Below, piece by piece: positions 22,353-34,329 of a stretch of DNA of 64,000 nucleotides; within the stretch, counting starts at the first letter, position 1, and every line of letters starts with the position of its first letter. The translations under genes and the position numbers were made by a program. The DNA lies in NCBI GenBank assembly GCA_036346275.1, contig CM070730.1:10478309-10542308 (forward strand), written 5' to 3'. This DNA comes from Otatea glauca. Its lineage: Eukaryota; Streptophyta; Magnoliopsida; Poales; Poaceae. The notes under the pieces were generated by a model. That model was not told where the DNA came from. It saw only the letters and a program-made list of their open reading frames with translations, and did no database searches.

Positions 22353-23880
22353 TTATGTTAATTGATCTGCATGGAAGAAAACAACTTATTTGAAACAGGG
22401 CTTACCAAGATTGTAGACTAGTAGTACAGATTAAAGTGACTTGCGTCACAAAACAAAGTTGTTCTTCCTACACAAACATGAGTTACAAGGCCAATATCTT
22501 TTCCCTTAAGTACTCTCCATAAAATATGAAAGCTAAAAGACATGCCATTGAGATGTTACATTTACGGAAATTACTTACCCAACTATTGCAAATTGTCACA
22601 TTGGGATTATTCAAACAAAAATAATTAGCTAGACATAGAGAAGTGCTAGTCTTAAAAGAACAGAACACTTTGATCTCCAATTAGATTAAGTGACTTGAAG
22701 TTAAAAATATATATCGATTCTATGACTTCTGACAATAGAGATTTTATGCAAACAAATTCAAATTCATCAACCGAGGCTGGTCCGAAGCACCAGCACTCCA
22801 ATTGGGTGCTCCTTAATGCATTCAATCCCTTTTGTAGTAGCTTAAGGCATGACACCAATCCTTGTGTATTTTGGATCAATTTTGATCTGCCTCAGTGGCT
22901 GAAATGAATGCAGCAGGGACTGCGCACGTCTTATGGAATGTCTGATTGGTTGATCTGAAGCATTAGTTTTTCATATTTTGAGAACACGAAGCATTAATTT
23001 TCTGATCAGATGGTCCTGAAGGAGTGGAGCAGCATAAGAAATGGCGGTCCATGTGCATCCATTTACAGTCCATGCCCTATTCCTCTCTTCTTCTTTTTGG
23101 AACAATCGAGATGACTAGGTAAGTTTGAACTACAAAACATGCTGTTTTTGACAATTTTAAGAAGCCATGTCACAGAATGACACCATGGCTATGCTTGTTT
23201 TCTTTGTGAACTAACTGTTTTCTGCAGGAGCACAAACTCCCCCCAAAAAAATCAAAATGCTACAGGAAGATAATTCATTCTTCACACTAACCAAGCAATC
23301 GTGGAAACAAAACAAAAATTCAGATTTTACACTAGACTTATTGGAGTTTCAGGTATGCGACCAAGAAAATTTCGTGAGCACTAGAAACAAACCGACTCTG
23401 AGCGTGAGAAATTCTAAGAGTTGATCTGCAATTCTGAAACACTAGACGTTCAACCTCACACCCTATAATCGCACCACACAATTATCAAGAGATCTATTGT
23501 AAGACTAATCATCGCATTAACACACAACGATATATCCATTAACTAAAGCAAAGGATCACCAAGAACAAGAAATAATCAGTACCCGCACAACTCTTACTCC
23601 TACGGATCCAACATTTGACGGAGCACAAGCCAAAAGAATCGGCAACCTGGGGAAAACCTACGCCCGCATCACAGTTAGCTACCATCTAACAACATCTTGA
23701 TCCCTAAACAGCTTCGGTAGCAAGAAGCAGCAGCATTAGAAAACCAGAAGGGACCCTCCGTCGAGAGACAAGTGGTGCTCACCTAAAGCGAAGAAACCTG
23801 GGGAAGGTGACGGCAGCAGCAAGAAGCGTAGGACGGAGGCGAACGGCGGATGGAGAAAGAGGGCGAGATATAGGGCGTGA
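22353..23880 (-). promoter_or_regulatory. Actin 5' leader exon, leader intron and core promoter
   Basis: The ATG is preceded on the minus strand by catgcag/atcaattaacataa, placing a 3' splice site at 22367. A donor, cgctttag/gtgagc, at 23783/23782 gives a leader intron of about 1.42 kb, matching the noncoding first exon and long leader intron known from rice and Arabidopsis actins, where the intron raises expression. A tatatc motif near 23868-23875 may be the TATA box. The intron has no coding-like frame. Confidence 0.65.
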
Positions 23881-24127
23881 CGAGCGTGTGGGAGGGGCAA
23901 TGGTGATGGCGGTGGGAATGAGATGTAAAGACGCCGGTGCTGCGCTGGAAAGTTGGGAGGGATGGCTGCCCGGCTGTCTCCGCGGCCGTCCCAACGGCGA
24001 ATAATTTGCCCACCTGGGCCACCCTAGAAAATCTCCTCTCTTTTTTTCTTTCGGTTTTTACTCTTACGTGCACGTGTCGGAGTGTACACAGGCGACGCGG
24101 TACAATTTCCACATGTACGAACAGTTG

Positions 24128-26786
24128 AACAAAAGGGTCGATAGTTATTTTTCCGAATAAATTCATTCAATTTCGTAAATTATTGCAAAAGTCTAAAAAT
24201 CAAACCTCAACTATGAACCATTGAACTTTGAATAAGTTCGTTCAATTCTGTAGTTTTAGTCGACGTGAAACATATGGGTTCAACTTTCACTGATATAGAT
24301 GCTACATGTTGCCACCTCCACATCCACCTTCCTCTTCTTTCTTCGATCTCTCTTGTCTCGTGGACTCAATCTACTCTTCTCTTCCTGGCCTAGTCTAATA
24401 CGATGGCCATGGAAAGAGTAAGAGGAAGGGTAGGCCAGTGGAAATAGCAGTCATGGGAGCAGCTCCGTCCTCTACACCTCGCGATCCCCTTCCTCTTCTC
24501 TCCCTCTTTTGCTCAAGCGACGGTGGAAGCAGCAAGTGGAAGTAGAGGCAGCGGGGTTGTTGTCGGACAAGAAGTGAAGGTGGCAACAACGGTGGTAACG
24601 AGGCACGAGCAAGTAGAGGCTCGTCGGCCATGGCCTCGCCCCCTCTGCTGTCCGCCTCCCTTTTCGCATCCTTTGCATCTCGACAGCCGTCGTTGCCGTC
24701 GTGGTCATCGGGCCACCTCCTCTCCCACTTCTGTTACCGGCTGTTGGAGATATGCCCCAGAGGCAATCATAGAGATGATTATATTTCCTTATGTTCATGA
24801 TTAATTATTTTATTCCTTGAATATTGTCATTATTATTTATTAGCAAGTATGTGACTTATTTATGAAACTCTATATATGACTTTGTGATGATTATTCTAAA
24901 GTGATTCCTAGTTAATAAACATATGAGGACACATATGAATAGACTAGCATATGTATTGGTTGATGGTCATGTTTCACAGGCCATAGATATGGAGATATTA
25001 AACCAATAATATGAACACATGTTAGAGAACATTGGGTTGGATCAACCCACATTGAGACACTGCGATAACGTTGTAATCTTCTTATCATCAGTTGGTCTTA
25101 TATATAATGTGTATGCTATATCCTTAGATTTGAGGTTGGCGCATGTACTCGAGATGTGTAATAACTTACTTAGGGGTTGCCAAACACTACTCCGTAACTG
25201 GGTAGTTATAAAGATGTCTTTCGAGTTTGTTATGAAGCATGCTGCAAAGCATGATTGATCAAGATGGGATTTGCATCTCCATTCAACAGGAGAGATATCT
25301 CTAGGCCTCTCGAGTGGTCGGATTTCAAAAATGCATGACCATGCTACTCACAGTTAAAGAGTTAACCGTAGTTGGGGATTTCGAGTCATGTGATCGAGAA
25401 AGAGTGGTCGAGCTAACTAAACAAGGATAGCATGTACTTGCCTTGAGTTTGACCAATATCATGAGGCAAAGAGAAATACATATAACTAAGCATTGTTTAG
25501 GTTTATCCGATGTGATCTTTATATATACTCGGGAGTCAGCACGTCCTGCAAGGGATCGCTACTGATTAATGGTCGAGTAAGTGTACTCGGGGCATATTTA
25601 GGTATATGTGAACCTATAGGGTCGCACGCTTAAAGGGTTGGGACTTAATTCGAATGGTGATCCGAATTTTGATGGTTTTAAGTTCCTAATTGGCCTCTAA
25701 TATAGAACCCATTATGAGGCGTCTATTTAAAGGGAGGGGTGATGGCTTTAGGGTTAAGAGACACAGTAGAAATTTGGAATTCCCGAAACCCTAGCCGCTA
25801 CCCCTCCTTCGCCTAGAACCGCGTACCTAGCGCTAGCACTTCGTCGCGTAGTGTTCCTACTCTGTACGTGTGAATACCTTGGTGGTATTGCTGTGAAGCT
25901 TCAACACTTGGACGATCTATAACCTGCAACAGTCATAAGGAGCTGTTGGAGAAGGCGCGATGCTAGTACGACTACATCTGCACTACAACGCTACATCGAC
26001 TCTATTTTCGCTGCGCGTCTGCATGTCTAGTGGTAATTCTGTGATCTATAACTTACAGTAGTTCATTGGTTATGCAATAGAAAATTTAGATTTTACACTT
26101 AAGTAGCCTACCCGTTCCCCAACACCGGCGACTAGAGCTTTTCATAGCCTCAGACCCCCCTCCTTGAGCTCAATGCTATCCTCCATGCCACCATGGAGCG
26201 CCTTGGGTTCTTGCGACGTGCACATCTTCCTACTGCCTCTTCACCGACCCCAAAGTGAGAAAGAGAGATTTGGGGAGATGGTGCATGTTGACGACAAGAG
26301 GTGGTTGTGTGGTGGGACGCGGCGGATCTGAAGAGAGGAGTTGAGATGCTTGAAGAAGGGCAGAGGCACCGGTGAGCTCTGGCCTGACCCTCGCTAGCAC
26401 CGGACTTGAGGAAGATGATGAGGAGAGGAAGGGTGAGAGAGGGTAGAGAAAAGGAGATAATGAATAAGTGGAGGAAGAAGAAATGGAAATAGAGATAAAG
26501 TGTGGGTCTCACAAATATATTTTTGTTTTGTTTGCTCGTTTGGTTGACAGGATTGCTTATGTGTCAAAACTCTAAACCCAAAACCAACTTACGTGTCAAA
26601 ATATCTACCATGTAACCATGTTAGCGCCACCTCGGAGCAAAACTGTTTTCCATCTGTCTTAGTGGTAAACTAAATGGCATTAATACTTAAGGGTTGTAAA
26701 ATATCCGATTTTACAGTTTGATGTTGAAACTTAGACTTTCGCAAGAGTTCAGGTGGTCAAATAGACTTATTCTTTTGAAAAAGTTC
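24128..26786. mobile_element. Possible Mutator-like element with GC-rich cargo, split by a solo LTR
   Basis: The left stretch from about 24155 (gaataaattcattcaa, then gcaaaagtctaaaaatcaaac) and the complement of about 26690-26782 (gaataagtctatttgacc, then gcgaaagtctaagtttcaac) are similar, like long rice MULE TIRs. Between them, outside the LTR at 24742-26124, are GC-rich stretches (24390-24736 and 26130-26480) that could be captured gene pieces. No exact TSD was found and the arms are only about 60% alike by eye. Confidence 0.33.
24742..26124. mobile_element. Solo LTR, BARE/Angela/RIRE1-like, 1383 bp
   Basis: Starts tgttggagatatgcccca and ends gttccccaaca, with TSD ccggc at 24737-24741 and 26125-26129. 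It is uninterrupted and so serves as the reference for the broken copy at 5684-14853. It contains a TATA-like region (ggcgtctatttaaaggga, near 25720) and gaaaccctagccgc downstream, as in LTR promoters. No PBS, internal domain or partner LTR is present. Confidence 0.92.
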
Positions 26787-27245
26787 CTTATTTGCCCATG
26801 AAAGTTAGCCGAATCATTAAAATACTATTGCGAAACTGCTCTTTCCTTCATTGCCATCGGATCTTAAATTTCATCATGTTTTTGTCACTCCCATCCGTGG
26901 CCCGTTACTTGGCCGTTAACTTGTACATGAAAAGACGATTCTGATCATCTTCATCCTTATTTAATTCTAACTTAAACTACCTGACAAGTGGACTTGATTT
27001 GGCAGAGATGAGTGGCAGTGATGAACAAAGTCGTATGAGCGAGGAGGAAGAAGGGTTTTGACCAATGGGTAGGACTATCATTTTCTAAAAAAATTGACAA
27101 GCCAATAGGGCAAATGACAGTTGACTCACGACAAAGTGACATGAGTGGCAAAAATGGATGAAAGTTGAGATTTGATGGCAACAAAGGGAAGTGCAGTTTC
27201 GCGATATCATTTTAGGAATCTGGTCAACTTTTAGTGGTAAATAAG
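26787..27245. mobile_element. MITE or MULE derivative with about 75-bp TIRs
   Basis: The left arm cttatttgcccatgaaagtt, then attgcgaaactgc and ttgcc, pairs with the complement of the right arm (cttatttaccactaaaagtt, then tcgcgaaactgc). The arms differ at scattered positions. No convincing TSD, so ends are within a few bases. No coding sequence. Confidence 0.6.
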
Positions 27246-28251
27246 AGATTTTCTCTCTCTTTTTCTCTGGAAAGGGAGCCATTGGTTATGATACCCATCT
27301 TAGTGCTTAATAACCGAGAGGTCATGAAAACAAATCCTAGAAAATACACACATAAATCCATGTAACATATAGTCAGTGAGACTCGAAATATGACTATTGG
27401 CTAAATATACAAGTGTCATATTGTTGGAATAGCCACCAATGGCCGACCTTGATGGTTAGTAATTATATCATGTTCTGTAATCATATCCTTTATAATAGGT
27501 ATTTTATAAATATTATGAATATGAAATCAGCACGGTACAAACCTGGATCTAACTCAGCATAATCTTTTCTTAGGAAAAAAAATGAAAAGGATTAACTAGC
27601 GAAGCAAATGGTATGAAATTGCTATTTAACGAATATCTATATAAATAAAAACAACCAGTGATATTCAAGGCACCTACTTTATTTTAAGAGTAAGAAAAAT
27701 CCTCACAATAATCCTAGAAATTTTCACATTAATCGAAAAGAAAAGACAAGGATTTGTATTACTTATTTTGGTAGGGCTAGATTATAACAGTGCAGATTAA
27801 TCATATATAGATATTAAAGTTATATAATAAATATAATTGTATTTCATTTATAGGAAGTATAGGTGTATATTAAAGACAGTTGTATCATAATCGCGCAGTT
27901 GCGCAAGTAAATATGCTAGTTACAACAAATATTGAGGTAAATAATTATTAGAGCCAATTACAAATACTACATTTTTATTTTAGAATTTTCATGCTTCTAC
28001 TTATATAGATTTGGTAACTGTATCTAAATTATCTCATACGTCCAAACTCTTTTTTTCGATCAAGGAGTTTCTGTCCCGTGTTGTCTAAGTGTAGACACTC
28101 GGTTGGCAGTGCAATAACCCCACGGCTCACTAAATATATCCAACTCTCCAATACGTCGCACTGTAATATTAACTGTACAATTCAATCGAGAATATTTATT
28201 TCCATGTTGCCTGATTTTCTAATTAAGGTATAATCATATCACTTAGTTTCA
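27246..28251. other. AT-rich intergenic DNA
   Basis: No gene recognised. Repeated tata and aaataatt runs; no element ends found. Confidence 0.4.
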
Positions 28252-28678
28252 CGAAGACTTTATCAGAACGACAACATATCCAATGTAAACCATTCTTATC
28301 GTATAAATTCCATGAAAACCACATGCTTATATTTTGAAAAAAATCTCAAACAGTTACCATAGGTAGGGGAGGTGAGCTTCTACAATCCTGTAAAATTTGA
28401 TAACCAAACTCAATCGCATTTAAAAGATATGAAAACAACAAATTCAGTCTAAATAATGATTTTCCACTGTTTAGCACTATTTAGATGGCTACTTGTCAAT
28501 TTCATAACTTTCAAATGCAATTGAGTTTGGTTTCTAAATTTTACAGGGTTGTAGAAGCTCACCTCTTCTATATATAGTATTTTTTTTTAGAATTTTTCAA
28601 AATTTGTACATGTAATTTTCATAAAGTTTACACAGTAAAGATGGTTTATACTGAATATGTCCCGATCAGAACTCGTTC
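28252..28678. repeat. Long hairpin (foldback) element, arms about 200 bp
   Basis: The left arm contains gaggtgagcttctacaatcc and aaccaaactcaatcgcattt. The complement of the right arm reads gaggtgagcttctacaaccc and aaccaaactcaattgcattt in the same order and spacing. The arms meet near 28470 and extend outward to about 28252 and 28678. Transcription would give a long double-stranded hairpin. TSD not established. Confidence 0.72.
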
Positions 28679-29776
28679 CCATAGCAATTTTGCTTTAGAG
28701 CCGTAGCCAACAGCCATTGTCAAGGAGTCTATCAAATGTTACATACATACTTGCATCTATTTTCCTACCATCCTACTCTAGCACCTTTTTCTCCTGGTTG
28801 TCGTATGCCTTAAGTTACGAGAAGCCTTTCCGTTGATGTTTTTTTTTTCTTTTTTCAAACCTGGTTCTGTACAAATATAATTAAAAAATAATCCTCTCTC
28901 TATTATGAAAGCATTCTGTCGTCCCTGTATACTATAGCAGAAGCTTAGACCCGTGGCAGCCTAGCCGACCTGCGACAGCTAAAGCAGCTCGACAGGACCT
29001 GCTACCTTTCCCAAGGAGTTTAGCACCTTGTTACTGAGCTAAGGGAGCACGATAGCACACCTACCACGGTGGACCCACTGGCTGATGCTATAGTCGGCTG
29101 GGTTACCGCGGGTCCATGTCTACCGTAGTATATGAGTGTAGTAGGTAATATGTATCAGCTATCGACGCTTTTACTATCAAGAAAAGAGTTATTTTTACAA
29201 TTATATTTACACAAAAGCTAGATTTTGAAGAGAAAAAATTGCTAGAAGCTAGAAAAGCTAAGACTTCGAGTTGCCATTGCTTTGAGTTGGTTGGTACATG
29301 ATAGGATTACAATAGAAGGAAAAAATGAGGACATGGAAGCGGAGGTGCGGAGGGCGGTGGCGCGGGGCCAGCAAGGAACAAACAAAAGCGGGTGGGCGGC
29401 AGCCTTTTTCCGCGCACTTTATTACTTCATTTTAGCTTTACGGCAACGCCTCCACGCTGCCAACATATCTCCCCGTCGTTATATGACACATGCTTTGGCG
29501 CCCTTCTCCTGCAACCGTCACCTTTTTAATTTTTATTGTTTCCCTGTGAAATCGCCTGGTTTTATCGAGCCAGGAGAGAGCGACCGCCACTTATTGAGAG
29601 TGAATTCGCTTGTACGCGTGTATAGGGGTTCGGTTTACTGAATTTGCAGCCTGTGTCGCTAGGAAGTCTGAAGCGCACGTTGTGTCAGGACGGAGTTAGT
29701 AGGTAGTACTAGTGTTTCTCTACTCTACCTGCTTATTGTGGCGTTATATGGACTTATGGACATAGTTACTTCATTA
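28679..29776. other. Intergenic DNA with an unassigned open frame
   Basis: A plus-strand frame at 29282-29641 (119 codons) lies in a locally GC-richer patch. It matches nothing I know and has no clear start or promoter context. The moderately GC-rich block 28935-29130 looks like decayed repeat. Confidence 0.3.
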
Positions 29777-29784
29777 CTTACGAG

Positions 29785-31269
29785 CAGGGTTACAAATTTT
29801 GGCGAAATTTCACCGAAATTTCGGATTTCGGACCACCCCAAAATCTAAAGTACCGGCCGAAAAAAAATCAAAAAATTTGAAATTGCTACATTGACTCGAA
29901 ATTTCGGTTTTTTTGCGCAATTCCGTGTTTCTTGGCCTGTTTTGAATCTTTTAGGGCCGGATTTGGTCCAATAACCCTTAGGAAAGTCATCTCCTATGAA
30001 AATTTGTTGAAAAAACGATTTTTTTAAACATTTTAAAATTTTGGTAGAAACACTGTCAGATTTTTATAAAAATAGTACAAGCTTGATAATAATCTGAAAA
30101 TTTTATAGTACTATCCTTAGTAGTTTAGGATCATACATAAAAAATTTAAAAATAATTTAACTTCATTTGTTATCTTTAAAAAATCAAAAACTGAATGAAC
30201 ATAATTGGGGCAGTTATATTGTCAAAATTTTTATAATTTTTCTTGAGTATGATTATGATCTAAAATTTTTGTGAGAGATTAATAATTGACTCAGTACCAT
30301 TATATAAATTTTTCAAAAAAATTGAACTTTGTTTGTTTGGTCAATCAAATCTATGTAAGCATTGAACTTCGTTTGTTATATTATATTTCAAAAATCAAAA
30401 ATAAAAGAACATAAATGGTACTGTGCCTTTTAAGAATTTTATAAATTCACTGGAGTGTGACCATGAATCAAAATTTTTATGGGATATTAATAACTTCCTT
30501 ATAACCATTCTGTAAAATTTTCAAAATTTCTTATGGTTTACATAATTTTTCATTTTGTTCAAATTTGTCGGTAAGCCTTTTAACAGGGCAGTAATACTGT
30601 TCAAATTTTTAAAAATTCATACAGTTTTATCATCATCTGAAAAATTTATTAGAGCATTATAGATACATCATAACCATGCACAAAAAATTTCAACAGTTTC
30701 TAACTTTATTTGTACCATTTTCTATTCGGATCAAACTTGTCGGTCAGTGTTCTATCAGGACAGTGCCACTCTCCGAATTTTTAAAAATTCCTCACATGTG
30801 ATAATCAGCTAAAATTTTTGTGAGAATATTATTTATAGATCATAACCATGCAAAAAAAAATTCAACAGTTTATAACTTGATTTGTACCATTTTCCATTAG
30901 GATCAAACTTGTCGGTTAGTGTTTTATCAGGACAGTATCACTCTCCGAATTTGTAAAAATTCCTCAGATGTGATAATCAGCTGAAATTTTTGTGAGAACA
31001 TCAGAAATGTGTCAGGAACCTCCAAAACAAAATTCAAATTTTTTTGATAATATTTAGACCAATTTTCAGCCAGTGAAAAAAACCCGAAATTTCGAGAATT
31101 TCGCCCGAAATTTCGGGTTTTTTCGCCGAATTTCGGATTTTTATTTCCGGAATGGACCGGATTTGAATTTTCAAATCCAAATTTCATTCGAAATATTTCC
31201 AAAATTTCGAAATTTTACCGAAATTTTCCAGGGACGAAATTTATTCCGAAACCGAAATTTAGAACCTTG
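29785..31269. mobile_element. Non-autonomous hAT element, 1485 bp
   Basis: Ends CAGGGTTACAAATTT and AAATTTAGAACCTTG, with an exact 8-bp TSD cttacgag at 29777-29784 and 31270-31277. Both ends are rich in gaaatttcgg and its complement. The AT-rich interior has a degenerate internal repeat (gatcaaacttgtcggt at about 30730 and 30901, with tttatcaggacagt after each). No transposase frame remains. Confidence 0.9.
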
Positions 31270-31277
31270 CTTACGAG

Positions 31278-31789
31278 TTGGGCAAGTACAAGAGAAGAGG
31301 ATGAGATTTTGGTGGGTGCGTGAGCGTAACTGCGAGCGGTGACAATTTTACCAACGCATTGCGGCCCAATAATGTTCCCCGGACCAAGAGCATCCCGAGT
31401 TCCCAACCCTCCGGCTGCCGGCCGCCCAGCCCATTGGATCGCGGGAGTCCTGCTTTCCGAGGCGTGCACCCCACCTCGCGCGGCGACCCGCGCCATGCGC
31501 AACCCCACCGTTTTTAGCACATTTCGCGCTGAATCCAGGGGGGAAACGGAGCCGCATGCCCGCGTGGCGTGCAGGGGTTTCCACGGCAGCCAGCCGGCCA
31601 GGTGCGGCGGCTGTTCTGCTCGTTGAGCTCGAGACGGCGCTATCCACGACGGATCGCTTTCCTCGGCGCATCAGCGCATGCCAAGGTTCCTCCGGCCGCC
31701 GAGACCATGTGTCCTCGCGCGACCTGTCGGGCATGGGCGAGTAACAACAAGCTTCGAAAACCCCCGGAAGCACGCAAAAAGAAGTAATG
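31278..31789. other. GC-rich block without a recognised gene
   Basis: Frames are open in several registers (minus 31348-31815, plus 31339-31626), as expected in GC-rich DNA. The proteins are low-complexity and no domain is visible. It could be a first-exon fragment of a lost gene. Confidence 0.3.
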
Positions 31790-32016
31790 CTCCCGCCGTC
31801 ACAAATAATTATCATTTTAGATATTAATATAGTTTCTAAAACACAATTTAAATCACTAATTTTTATTATATTATATTTATAAAACTCAATAAAATTATAA
31901 TATTGTGGAGTACATTTTGAGACAAATCTACACGTATGATTTTCATGTATTCACTTTAAATATTTAAAAAGATATTGCACCTATATTCGAAGCAACAACT
32001 ATTTGTAACCGGCGGA
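31790..32016. mobile_element. Stowaway-like MITE
   Basis: Left end ctcccgccgtcacaaataat and right end atttgtaaccggcgga form an imperfect inverted repeat of the ctcccnccgt type. About 227 bp, AT-rich. The expected TA target duplication is not clean, so the copy is old. Confidence 0.65.
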
Positions 32017-32341
32017 ACATTTAACTCATCCTACATTGTTCGCCGGTGCAATAGTGGCCAGTCTGAAGGTTGGACATAGCAGCAAACAAAGAACAATGAA
32101 CGGCAAAATCTGTCGCCGTTCCAACCTCTATTGATAAATATACTCCAGATTCCTGACGTGTGTCTCTTCTGCTTTAAACTACTGCCCAGCTGCTGCCCTG
32201 AAGACCATGTTTGTCTACGATTAGGTTTTTGACTTATAGCTTTCCGTCAGCCTTTTGGCTTAAGTGGATTAAATGCAATCCGCTTCTATATATGATAGAG
32301 TTAGTTAATTTTACTAACTAAAGTGTCTAGTTTAAAACTAA

Positions 32342-32572
32342 GGACCTGTTTATTTTTGTTTTGGATTTTCTAAAAGCTGATTCTAAATTGTGGTTGTAGA
32401 GAAACTGATTCTCGAAAAGCTGAAATCCAAAAGCATATATGAAGTGGATTGTGGATTCTAGTATATATGGGTGGGCTGGATTATGAGAATCAGATTCTAA
32501 AATCGGATTGTTCGTTTTTTATTTTGCTTTTGGAGCTAGAATTCAGAATCAAAAGCTAAAATAAACATGCCC
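32342..32572. mobile_element. Tourist-like (PIF/Harbinger) MITE, TSD taa
   Basis: Ends ggacctgtttattttt and aaaataaacatgcc, 3-bp TSD taa at 32339-32341 and 32573-32575. The interior repeats aagctgattct and its complement. A related copy lies in the opposite orientation at about 38594-38882. Just outside, near 32225-32265 and 32660-32690, further aaagcca/tggcttt pairs hint that it sits in an older relative. Confidence 0.78.
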
Positions 32573-32830
32573 TAATTCTCAATAAACTAAAATATATATA
32601 TATTTAATAGCTTTTGACTTTTAGTTATATGAAGATGTGTACTTTTAAAAAAAACAGCTAAAAAGACACACTTTTGTCTAAAGCCAAACAAACGTAGCGG
32701 CAATCCTCATCCAGCAAGTCGACTGCACTAAAGTCTCAGACTATACTACTACGACTACATATGCGTCAAGTACATAGATTCAGACCACAAGCGAAGCAAC
32801 TTGTGTACACAAAGAAAGGAGATCGAAGCC

Positions 32831-33211
32831 ATGGCCCATGGGTACGCAAGAAGCAACAAAGCAAGAGAGAAGAAACCAGATAGAGAAACCATGAGGCTCC
32901 GACTCCGCTCAGTGCTCGGGCTCACCATCGCCGCCGTGGTCGTGCTCATCGTTTACCGCCTGTCCCATTCAGGCGACGACGCTGCCGCCGTTGATGCGGC
33001 TAACTCGAGCTTCCGCGACAACCACATCGAGGAGGTGGTTGGTCAAGAGCCGGCGCACGGTTGCCACGCGCACGACAACTTGCTAAGACGGCAGGGTGGC
33101 GGGTCCGGGTCCAAAGCGCCGGTAGGTAACTGGCATCCGCACGGCAGGAGCTTCCCGGTGCTCCTGGTCCGCCGTCCGCGGCGACGTCCGCGCAGACGGC
33201 CGGCGGCGTGA
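32831..33211 (+). CDS. Small predicted single-pass membrane protein, unknown
   Basis: 126 codons from the ATG at 32831, which has a strong context (gccatggcc); an earlier in-frame ATG at 32801 is weaker. The order is a basic N-terminus with RSNKAREKKPDRE, one hydrophobic helix (VLGLTIAAVVVLIVYRL, about residues 29-46), an acidic linker, then HGCHAHDN, a Gly/Ser stretch, NWHPHGRSFP and an Arg/Pro-rich tail. The topology suggests a signal anchor with the C-terminus in the lumen or outside. I recognise no family. The His/Cys motif faintly recalls HGCHTSP in the gene at 35106. It could be a real grass-specific gene or a chance GC-rich frame. Confidence 0.5.
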   Translation: MAHGYARSNKAREKKPDRETMRLRLRSVLGLTIAAVVVLIVYRLSHSGDDAAAVDAANSSFRDNHIEEVVGQEPAHGCHAHDNLLRRQGGGSGSKAPVGNWHPHGRSFPVLLVRRPRRRPRRRPAA

Positions 33212-33893
33212 CCGCTCGCAAAGAAACTCGTTTGTCTTCAATTGTGCAACTCCATTAGAGAATGTCACATGAGAATTCACCGGCGGTAGATCGATGGGAC
33301 GGTGTAGCATGGAGTTAGCTGCTAGGTGACAAGCATGGCCAGGATTACTTAGGCTCCGTTTGGGACAGCCACTTCATATTGTCTGTTAAACGAAAGGATT
33401 TTAGACAGATTTTTTCACAATTAGAAGTTAATTTGTATATAGAATCGGAACTGTCACCCACCCGATTCTACGTATTCTGGCTCATATTATGTGGGTTTCG
33501 CCTTCCCACGAGTCATTGTAGGCACAAGGGCTTCCGTCGTCATCCCTAGGCTCCTCCGCCACCCTCATCCACTCATCCATCGCTGACGCCGATCAACAAT
33601 CAGTACAGATAATCATGATTGCCGAACGATTAGATTCTTCAGCCAGCAGATTCTTCAGGCAAACGCTTCTTCAGACAGCTGACTATAATTTAAAATCTAC
33701 ACAATCAAAAATTGTTCCGAAAAGAGTCATGCACACGAACCCCGAGTCTGACAGGATCACGTGTCGTGCGCATCCATTGGTACCACAGCCGTGCCAGTGA
33801 ACAGCTCATCACTGTGCTCGCCCTCGTGGATGAGCAGCAAAGCTGCCAGCAAAATTGTGACGCGACTTTTCCTGACCAATCCGGTCGAGTTTT
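33212..33893. other. Intergenic, upstream of the proline-rich gene
   Basis: Holds the start of the promoter of the gene at 33946. The stretch 33720-33893 is similar to 34960-35050 in front of the paralog. No other gene seen. Confidence 0.4.
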
Positions 33894-33907
33894 CTGCATA
33901 AATTCAA
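33894..33907 (+). promoter_or_regulatory. Conserved TATA-like block, proline-rich gene 1
   Basis: ctgcataaattcaa, 39 bases before the ATG at 33946. The identical 14-mer stands 42 bases before the ATG of the paralog at 35106. Probably the core promoter, which would imply very short leaders. Confidence 0.45.
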
Positions 33908-33945
33908 CAGGCCATTAGAAGTTCAGATTTCAGGACATCACCAAC

Positions 33946-34329
33946 ATGGCATTTCTCAATCTCGGAGTTGCCCGAGCTCTCCTGATCCTAGCAGCAGCTC
34001 TTGTTTCTTCAAATGCCGGGCAGAAGAGCACCGGTCAGTTCATCCTCCGTGAACACGTTGCGAATGTAAGGGTCGCTGATCATGATCAAAGGCAGGCTCC
34101 GGCCTTCCACACATCACCTGCGCCGCCGCCGCCGCCATGTTCTGGTCACCATGGTCACCGGCATGAAGCTCCAGTGCCACCGTTGGGACTTCTTGGATTG
34201 AGGACACCTGTCGTCACTCCGCCCCCGCCGTGGCCGGGAACGCCACGGGCCCGCATTCGGCCATTCCGTCCTTCACCGCCGCCGCCACCACCACCGTCGG
34301 CTCCTCCTCCGCCCCCACAATGCTCGTAG
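33946..34329 (+). CDS. Secreted proline-rich protein 1
   Basis: 127 aa. Residues 1-25 (MAFLNLGVARALLILAAALV, then cleavage near SSNAG) form a clear signal peptide. The rest has a linker, FHTSPAPPPPPCSGHHGHRH, the block PPLGLLGLRTPVVTPPPP, and a C-terminal run of prolines with serine and alanine ending PPPQCS. No membrane segment follows, so it should be secreted to the cell wall or apoplast. It is a paralog of the gene at 35106, sharing the signal peptide (ALLIL-AALVSS), HTSPA, CSGH and LGLRxP. Not a recognised extensin, since SPPPP repeats are few. It could be a small wall protein or a peptide precursor; that is inference. Confidence 0.7.
   Translation: MAFLNLGVARALLILAAALVSSNAGQKSTGQFILREHVANVRVADHDQRQAPAFHTSPAPPPPPCSGHHGHRHEAPVPPLGLLGLRTPVVTPPPPWPGTPRARIRPFRPSPPPPPPPSAPPPPPQCS

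Noticed and set aside
29282..29641. 119-codon plus-strand frame
   Set aside because: No recognised family, no promoter or splice context; likely chance.
31348..31815. 155-codon minus-strand frame in GC-rich DNA
   Set aside because: Low-complexity, runs into a Stowaway-like MITE, competing frames equally open.
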